A stretch of 64,000 nucleotides of DNA. Origin: Burkholderiales bacterium. Its GTDB lineage: Bacteria; Pseudomonadota; Gammaproteobacteria; Burkholderiales; Burkholderiaceae_C. The DNA is taken from contig JADJCH010000001.1 in NCBI GenBank assembly GCA_016703325.1, positions 206,929 to 270,928 on the forward strand, written 5' to 3'. The notes beneath the pieces were generated by a model, which worked only from the letters and a program-made list of their open reading frames with translations, ran no database searches and had not been told where the DNA came from. Shown in pieces: positions 53,847 to 64,000 of the stretch. The first letter of the stretch is position 1; every line of letters starts with the position of its first letter. A program made the translations under genes and the position numbers.

Positions 53847-54487
53847 GCCGGCTGGGCGTCCAGCGCGAAGAAGTTGCGGATCTGCTCGATGCCGGTCTGC
53901 AGCGCGGACATCTCCATCACGAACAGCACATAGCCGCTGATCTGCTGCGTCAGCATGTTCATGCCGATGCGGGCCATCAGCACCATCTCGCTGCCCGGGT
54001 GCCCGGCAAACAGCTCGTCCGGCTGGGCCGAACGCACCCCCGGCAGGGTGCCGATCATCTCGGTGCCGAAGATCTGCGCCAGGCTGTTCATGCAGCTGTT
54101 GATGATGATGTTGCCCACCTCGGCCAGCGCATCCTGTTCCAGCTCGCTGATCTGCTCGGCCGAGGGCGAGCTGTCGCCCAGCATGCGGCGCACGATCTCC
54201 AGGCTGCCGTGCTCCGGAAACAGCAGGATGGCTTCGGTGGACAGCCCGCCCTGCTGGCGGTCGAAGCGCTGTGCGATGCTGCACAACTTGCCGCCGGGTG
54301 AACTGCCCTCGCGCGGCAGCAGCTGCAGCCGGCTGACCAGCTCGGTGCGCGGCAGCAGTTCCACCACCGGAACGGTCATCACGATCTCTTCCTGGACGAT
54401 CTCCGCGAACGAGGCCGCGGCCTCGCCGAGGGCCAGGTTGAAGGCCTCCGCCAGGGCGTCGCTGGTGTCCTCGTCCAGGTGGATCAT
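53843..54487 (-). CDS. cheC: CheC-family CheY-P phosphatase with two active sites
   Basis: 214 aa. Both copies of the CheC consensus D/S-x3-E-x2-N-x22-P are intact: Asp10-Glu14-Asn17-Pro40 (in TSDALAEAFN) and Asp119-Glu123-Asn126-Pro149 (in EQDALAEVGN). This identifies a CheC rather than an inactive relative. It should remove phosphate from a CheY-like protein, most likely the receiver encoded just before it. It is overlapped by 4 bp at both ends (54484-54487 and 53843-53846), so three products are made in fixed proportion. Confidence 0.9.
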   Translation of the reverse strand: MIHLDEDTSDALAEAFNLALGEAAASFAEIVQEEIVMTVPVVELLPRTELVSRLQLLPREGSSPGGKLCSIAQRFDRQQGGLSTEAILLFPEHGSLEIVRRMLGDSSPSAEQISELEQDALAEVGNIIINSCMNSLAQIFGTEMIGTLPGVRSAQPDELFAGHPGSEMVLMARIGMNMLTQQISGYVLFVMEMSALQTGIEQIRNFFALDAQPA

Positions 54488-54912
54488 GCGGCCACCTCGG
54501 CGCTCAACTCGGCGTTCACCTGGGTCGCCTGAGCCGAGTTCAGCAGCTGCAGGATCTGGTCGATCACCTCGCCCTTGATCGGCTTGCGGAACAGCTCGAT
54601 GCCCAGCGCCTGCGCCTTGGCCTGGGTGGCCGCCTGCACGTTGGCGGTGAGCAGCACGATGCGGGTGCCGGGCAGTTCGCCCAGGATCTGCGCAGCCGCC
54701 TCGATGCCGGTGATGCCGGGCATGTTCACGTCCATCAGCACCAGCGCGGGTTCGTGCACGCGGGCCTGGGCGATGGCTTCTGCGCCGTCTCCGGCTTCGA
54801 TCAGGCGGGCCTCGGGTCGCCGGTTGCGGATCAGTCCACAGGCGATGTTGCGTGAGATCTTGCTGTCGTCCACCACCAGGATGGACAGGGGGGCGGGGGT
54901 GTCGTGCGGCAT
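54484..54912 (-). CDS. CheY-like single-domain response regulator
   Basis: 142 aa receiver without output domain. Acidic pair Asp15-Asp16 (ILVVDDSKIS), phospho-acceptor Asp61 (LVLMDVNMPG), Thr89 (IVLLTANVQ) and Lys110 (LFRKPIKGE) are all present. TGGAG precedes the ATG. It leads the CheC and GGDEF genes. No CheA or histidine kinase is adjacent, so the phosphodonor must lie elsewhere. Confidence 0.92.
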   Translation of the reverse strand: MPHDTPAPLSILVVDDSKISRNIACGLIRNRRPEARLIEAGDGAEAIAQARVHEPALVLMDVNMPGITGIEAAAQILGELPGTRIVLLTANVQAATQAKAQALGIELFRKPIKGEVIDQILQLLNSAQATQVNAELSAEVAA

Positions 54913-55047
54913 CCGTGTCTCCAGAAAACGGCTGCACGCAGTATCCGGAGCGGCGGATCGATTGATTTTCTAAATTGAGCGGGGAAGCCGTGGGAGATCC
55001 CGCGCTGTCCCCAGCCGGTCACGCTCACCCGCGGGAGGGGGCGCGCG

Positions 55048-55614
55048 TCAGAAGTTGACGCCGACCTTGGCACCCCAGATCAGGGCCTTGTCACCGTAGC
55101 CACCGTTGCTGTCGGTGAGGTGGTAACGCAGGTCGAAGCCGGTGTACAGGCCACCGGTCTTGTAGTTCAAGCCGGCAGCCAGGCCGAGGCCGGTGGCGGT
55201 GCGGTGGCCGCTGTCGGCCTCGGCGCGGAACACGCCGATCGACGGGCCGAATCCCAGCGACAGGCCCGGGGCGTTCAGCACCGGGGCGGTGTAACGCGGC
55301 GACAGCTCGAAGCCGGTGCCCTGCACGCCGTTCTTGTTGGAGCGGGTGAAGTTGACGTGGGTGCGGATGCGCTTGTCCGGCGACTGGATCAGGCCGCAGT
55401 TCATGTTCAGGTCCAGGCCCCAGGCGTTCAGGCTGCCGCCCTGGTCGGGCTGCACCAGGTTGCCGGTGACGGCCAGGCTGACTTCGGCCTTGTAGCCCGG
55501 GTCGTTGACGATCGGCAGGATCTGCCAGCCCTGGGCCAGTGCGGGCAGGGTGACGGCGGCAGCGGCCAGGGCGGCGCAGGAAGAGAGCAGGCGGAAGGTC
55601 TTGGAGGTGTTCAT
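55048..55614 (-). CDS. Outer-membrane beta-barrel protein
   Basis: 188 aa. A signal peptide (FRLLSSCAALAAAAVTLPAL-AQG) precedes strand-rich sequence with alternating polar and apolar residues (GWQILPIVNDPGYKAEVSLA, GFELSPRYTAPVLN) and a C-terminal aromatic (KVGVNF), all typical of small barrels. No specific family. The ATG at 55614 was chosen; a TTG nine codons upstream (55641) is open. The gene is alone. The 433 bp between it and the CheY operon side hold no other gene, and upstream it faces the low-complexity block. Confidence 0.72.
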   Translation of the reverse strand: MNTSKTFRLLSSCAALAAAAVTLPALAQGWQILPIVNDPGYKAEVSLAVTGNLVQPDQGGSLNAWGLDLNMNCGLIQSPDKRIRTHVNFTRSNKNGVQGTGFELSPRYTAPVLNAPGLSLGFGPSIGVFRAEADSGHRTATGLGLAAGLNYKTGGLYTGFDLRYHLTDSNGGYGDKALIWGAKVGVNF

Positions 55615-55769
55615 TGCGTCGAGCAGGCAAGAGCGGATCAAGGATCAAAACCGCTACAGCGCACCCGTGTTGGTGCACTGCAGCAGTGCGGCAATGATCG
55701 CACTCTAGGCTGGAGCGACGTTGCCGAATGTGACCCGGGTCACACAGCGTGGCGTTCACGGCGGGCGGG

Positions 55770-60751
<4,982 letters not shown>

Positions 60752-60845
60752 CGCCGAGCCGCCTCATTGCGTCGGACGCTGAACTGGCTCGCCTGCATCT
60801 CAGGGCTCGTATCCAGTCATTGCCTTGAACGTGGATGCCCAGGGT

Positions 60846-61256
60846 TCAGGCGGCCGCAGCGACACGCGCGGCTCCGCGTTCCTGGGCCCAGCCGCGGCCA
60901 GGCGTTCCACCTGGGCCAGCGGGATGCCCGCCCCCCAGCGCGTCGGCCACCTTCTGACCTGCCTGGCTGCCGTGCTCGGGCAGCCAGAACATCGGTTTGC
61001 CGGTCGCGTCGAGTTCGCCGAGTGCGCGCCACAGGGTCGCCACGGCCTGTCGGTCCATGCCGAGGAAGGCCTGCGGGTCGTACAGCCGGTTGCCGACCTT
61101 CACCGCGAAGATCTCACCGTGCTGCGCGGCGGGCGCCAGGGCCTGGCGGGTCAGGCCCCAGGTGCTGGCCAGCCGTTCGCCAGGCACGACGGGGCCTTCC
61201 TGCACCCGACGGACCGTCTTCGCAACCGGAGATGACCGCCCGTGGATCTGGCGCAT
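60846..61256 (-). pseudogene. Small conserved-looking gene with two compensating frameshifts
   Basis: 136-codon frame of unknown function: VVPGERLASTWGLTRQALAP, then GEIFAVKVGNRLYDPQAFLG, then GKPMFWLPEHGSQAGQKVAD. Near 60940 the frame turns to GGGHPAGPGG, while the neighbouring frame reads IPLAQVERLAAA, which continues the expected helix. It then returns to WAQERGAARVAAAA. This is the mark of a one-base indel at a G-run (CTGGGGGGCG) and a second compensating one. It is either a decayed gene or sequencing error. I recall similar uncharacterised proteins in Burkholderiales but cannot name the family. Confidence 0.4.
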
Positions 61257-61430
61257 CCACGCTGAACGCGGCCCTGTCTTTGGTCAAGCGACTCGGCGTG
61301 AAGTTCAGAGCGGGTTGTGCGTCGGCAACGATCGTCAACGGTGTTGGGCGTGTTTCCTTCGAAGTCGTCGAACGAGACTCGAACCACGCCAGCGCTGAGG
61401 CAATATGACGGCTCGATTTGGAGAGGTGAC
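61257..61430. other. Gene-free interval
   Basis: About 170 bp between the damaged small gene and the FG-GAP lipoprotein. Open frames here are short and unrecognised. No clear promoter; composition starts to fall in G+C toward the lipoprotein gene. Confidence 0.4.
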
Positions 61431-61691
61431 ATGAAAAGGGATGGAATCCTTGCCTGCTTCGTCTGGGCGCTACTGTCGGCGCTGGCAACGGTGCTCACAG
61501 GATGCGGCGGAGGCGGGGGAGGAGGCGCAGGAGGCGACCCTGGGAGTACGACCTTCTTTCCTCTGGCTGTGGGTAACCACTGGGCCTTTGGCAACAACGA
61601 GAGCGTGCGTGTGACGGGGCAGCGCACCGTCAACGGGCGAGCCGGCCTTTGTCGTGCAGTCATTCGAGGGCAGCGGACCGTTTGTATATGA
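61431..61691 (+). pseudogene. 5' fragment of an FG-GAP lipoprotein gene (frameshifted)
   Basis: ATG with GGAGAGG upstream; an export signal ends in the lipobox LTGC followed by a Gly run. TTFFPLAVGNHWAFGNNESV and VTGQRTVNG continue normally. At 61635-61637 (GGG) the frame is lost. With one G fewer, it would read NGEPAFVVQSFEGSGPFVYE and join the long downstream frame starting at 61654. Confidence 0.75.
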
Positions 61692-63933
61692 GACGCTGTA
61701 CGCGGTCGATAGTCAGGGTGTTTTCGAACTTCCCGAAGCCACCGACCCGGTCAGCGCGGCAATCGGACCGATTTTGAGGATGCGTTTTCCCGTCAATGCT
61801 GGCGACACGTTTGTGCAGATCAATAATGTGACTGCCGATCTGGGTGACGACTATGACGGTGATGGTCGCACTGAGTCGGTCAGCTATTTTTCGCAGGTTG
61901 CGGTGCTTGGATTCGAGACTGTGAGCACGCCTGCTGGTAGTTTCAGTGGTGCTCTACATCAACGCACGGAACTGACGGAAACCACCATTTACTCGAGTGA
62001 TGGCCACCGCCGCAGTGTGACCTTTGTTTTTGACGAGTGGTTTGCCCAAGGTGTCGGGCCAGTTCGCCGGACGACGACCTTCGTCAATACCGATCAGAGC
62101 GGCTGGTCGTCCGACAGCTCGCTCGTTGCCTACGCGGTCGGAGGCCGGCGCAGCGAGTCGACCCCACCTGAAGTGGTCTCAATGTCACCAACTGCAGGAT
62201 CAATGGGTGGGCCAGACTTGGTGCTGAGCGTCGATTTCAGCGAACCAATGGACCGACATACCCTGACGACCTCGACGTTTGCCGTCTTCGATGCTGCGGG
62301 GCAATTGGTGTCAGGAACGGTGCAGCTCGATTCGCACCGGGCCACTTTCGTTCCGACACTCGGGTGGACGACTGGCAATTACACCGCGCGCGTCACGACA
62401 GGCGCAACCGATCTGGCCGGCAACCCTCTCGCAACTGATCGTGAGTGGAGTTTCTCTCTGGACAGCACCGCTCCTGCCGTCACCGCGGTCAACCCGTCCG
62501 ACAGTTCGGTTGACGTTTCGGTTGACAGTGTGATCACGTTCACCTTCAGTGAGCAGGTTGATCCGGCGAGTGTGACAAACGACAGCGTTCAGATCGGCGG
62601 TTACTGGCAAGACAATGTGTACGGCAAGGGAGTGGCGGCGAGGGTCGAAGTCAATGGCAACACGGTCATTGCTCGGCCGATTGAGCCGCTTCCGGTGGCT
62701 GCAACCATCAAAGTCGGGATTCAGGGGGTTCGCGATATCAGGGGCAACATGATGCCCCTGATGCACGAGGTTGCCTTTCGTACGGTTGCAGGTCGCTTCG
62801 CCTATCCGGTCACGCTACCGACTGGCAGTTCTCGAGTGATATCGGTCGCGATTGGCGATGTCAATGCCGACGGTCGTTCCGATGTGTTGCTGCTTACCGG
62901 CTTCAATTTTGACCCTGACAACGACTACCACCTCTTTGTCTTCCTGCAACAGCCAGAAGGTGCTCTGGCCGCGCCGGTCAAGTACAAAACCGGGGTAGGC
63001 TACGGTATGTCCGGACTCCCAATGTGGGTAACTGACCTCGACGGCGACGGTCGCAATGAGGTCGTCATCGGCGAAGGCGAGAACGGAGTTGAAGTCTTGC
63101 AGCAGAACACGCAGGGATCTTTGGTCAGTGCTTTTCGCCTCGACGGACGGGCGAGCGACTTGTCGATCATCGATGTCGATGGCGATGGCCGCAAGGATGT
63201 CATCTCATTCGGAGGAGACGGCAACTTGCGGGTCTGGGCGCAGAGCCCCTTCGGTGTTTTCGGGTCAGCGGATACCTATGCAACAGGTGCCCTTCGGAGC
63301 CTCGATGTCGGCGACATCAACGGCGACGACCGTCCTGACATCGTCATCGGCGGCAGATCGGTCGCAACGCTGCTTCAGCAGCCAGATGGACGCTTTGGCG
63401 ATCTGGTCTGGCTCACGGGCGACCTGGGCCCGAACGGCGCTGCTGTCGCAGTGGGTGACGTCAACGGCGACGGGCGGCAGGATATCGTTTTCGGTTGGGG
63501 GGACGTATCGCCGGACTCCAATGTCGGAGTCATTCTGCAAAGCGCCGGCGGCGTCCTGGGTGCGATACGGACCATGTCTACGCTGGACTACCCGGAATCG
63601 ATTGTGATCGCCGACGTCGACAGCGATGGTCGAAATGACATCGTGGTTACACATGAGTATCAGGCCTCCGTCAGCCTGTATCGTCAGAAGTCGGACGGTA
63701 CGTTGATGTCAGAGGAGAGATTTCATTCAGTTGGAGCAGGATGGGGCAGGAATGCATTGGCCGTTGGCGATATCAATGGCGATGGTCGCCCCGACATCCT
63801 CCATGGCTCACAGGTTCTACTGCAACATCCACCCGCTGCGACGCCGTCGGCTCTCCCCTTGCGTCGTCCGCTGTCGGCGCTGAAGACGATTCGGCGTGCT
63901 GTCGTGCCAGCACAATTGCGCTCTGCACACTGA
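61654..63933 (+). CDS. FG-GAP/VCBS repeat protein with Ig-like domains (main part of the frameshifted gene)
   Basis: 759 aa open frame, the body of the lipoprotein whose signal is at 61431. After an N-terminal domain come two bacterial Ig-like (Big_5/SbsA type) domains (VVSMSPTAGSMGGPDLVLSV; VTAVNPSDSSVDVSVDSVIT). Seven FG-GAP repeats with calcium-binding loops follow, such as VAIGDVNADGRSDVL, WVTDLDGDGRNEVV, LDVGDINGDDRPDIV and LAVGDINGDGRPDIL. They should fold as a beta-propeller on the cell surface. G+C and codon use are clearly lower than in neighbouring genes, a sign of acquisition. The gene ends 67 bp before the window edge. Confidence 0.82.
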   Translation: MQSFEGSGPFVYETLYAVDSQGVFELPEATDPVSAAIGPILRMRFPVNAGDTFVQINNVTADLGDDYDGDGRTESVSYFSQVAVLGFETVSTPAGSFSGALHQRTELTETTIYSSDGHRRSVTFVFDEWFAQGVGPVRRTTTFVNTDQSGWSSDSSLVAYAVGGRRSESTPPEVVSMSPTAGSMGGPDLVLSVDFSEPMDRHTLTTSTFAVFDAAGQLVSGTVQLDSHRATFVPTLGWTTGNYTARVTTGATDLAGNPLATDREWSFSLDSTAPAVTAVNPSDSSVDVSVDSVITFTFSEQVDPASVTNDSVQIGGYWQDNVYGKGVAARVEVNGNTVIARPIEPLPVAATIKVGIQGVRDIRGNMMPLMHEVAFRTVAGRFAYPVTLPTGSSRVISVAIGDVNADGRSDVLLLTGFNFDPDNDYHLFVFLQQPEGALAAPVKYKTGVGYGMSGLPMWVTDLDGDGRNEVVIGEGENGVEVLQQNTQGSLVSAFRLDGRASDLSIIDVDGDGRKDVISFGGDGNLRVWAQSPFGVFGSADTYATGALRSLDVGDINGDDRPDIVIGGRSVATLLQQPDGRFGDLVWLTGDLGPNGAAVAVGDVNGDGRQDIVFGWGDVSPDSNVGVILQSAGGVLGAIRTMSTLDYPESIVIADVDSDGRNDIVVTHEYQASVSLYRQKSDGTLMSEERFHSVGAGWGRNALAVGDINGDGRPDILHGSQVLLQHPPAATPSALPLRRPLSALKTIRRAVVPAQLRSAH

Positions 63934-64000
63934 CAAAGCATTCCCTGGTTCAGCATGAAGATTGAGCTGACGGGGCTGCCGGAACGACCATGTCAGGTTA

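Noticed and set aside
60767..61408. 213-codon plus-strand frame after 5-oxoprolinase
   Set aside because: Lacks family resemblance and overlaps the minus-strand gene remnant, which has more protein-like sequence.

Overview
The window is about 68% GC and densely coding, with a gene set typical of a betaproteobacterium of the order Burkholderiales. The FixJ-type two-component pair, GTP-dependent PEP carboxykinase, TorF-like porin next to glnK-amt, GltIJKL transporter and divergent lptD/amgK pair suggest the Leptothrix/Sphaerotilus/Rubrivivax/Ideonella neighbourhood. The genus is an inference from gene content, not a sequence match. I see no tRNA, rRNA, CRISPR array, prophage or insertion sequence. 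Most of the window is chromosomal core.

Layout. 0-6.2 kb: the 5' part of gshA (cut by the left edge), then a nitrogen operon (TorF-like porin, glnK, amtB) with a good sigma-54 promoter and NtrC-like site, then comM and rsmE. 6.4-9.6 kb: pckG behind a terminator-like leader hairpin, and a glycine-rich RNA-binding protein. 9.6-15 kb: an envelope operon (kdsD, kdsC, lptC, a short-chain dehydrogenase), divergent from a KefB-type antiporter. 15-17.2 kb: a beta-propeller lipoprotein and an HNH endonuclease. 17.3-25 kb: a TetR-led beta-oxidation operon (acyl-CoA dehydrogenase, DUF2147, HAD/ECH fusion, thiolase) and an enoyl-CoA hydratase. 25-28.3 kb: an SGNH hydrolase, a thioesterase and an Atm1-type ABC exporter. 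28.4-32.7 kb: a LysR regulator with gltIJKL. 32.8-36.7 kb: a small-protein/nucleotidyltransferase pair, pyrC, pncC, pgpA and thiL. 36.8-42.1 kb: a FixJ/DctS-like two-component system divergent from maeB. 42.1-43.5 kb: a secreted barnase-like RNase and its barstar. 43.6-49.8 kb: rsmA, surA, lptD and amgK. 49.9-52.4 kb: benE-like, gshB and a small lipoprotein. 52.4-54.9 kb: a coupled CheY-CheC-GGDEF operon. 55-64 kb: an outer-membrane barrel protein, about 1.2 kb of implausible poly-G/poly-C sequence, a 5-oxoprolinase whose start is lost in it, a damaged small gene, and a frameshifted, lower-GC FG-GAP lipoprotein.

How the parts work together. Ammonium uptake and its PII sensor are predicted to be nitrogen-controlled. 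Glutathione synthesis (gshA, gshB) and 5-oxoproline recycling are all present but scattered. LPS export and assembly genes (lptC, lptD), Kdo synthesis (kdsC, kdsD), a peptidoglycan-recycling kinase (amgK) and the chaperone surA cover envelope biogenesis. pckG and maeB serve the C4/C3 node, and maeB faces a sensor pair that may detect C4-dicarboxylates.

Points most worth a second look: the sigma-54/NtrC control region; the CheY-CheC-GGDEF operon, whose CheC keeps both active-site motifs; five start codons sitting 6-9 nt after a -10 box with no Shine-Dalgarno (predicted leaderless mRNAs); the 18-bp hairpin plus U-run directly before the pckG ribosome binding site; the overlapping small-protein/nucleotidyltransferase pair; and the 55.7-61.7 kb stretch, where base-call or assembly errors seem likely.
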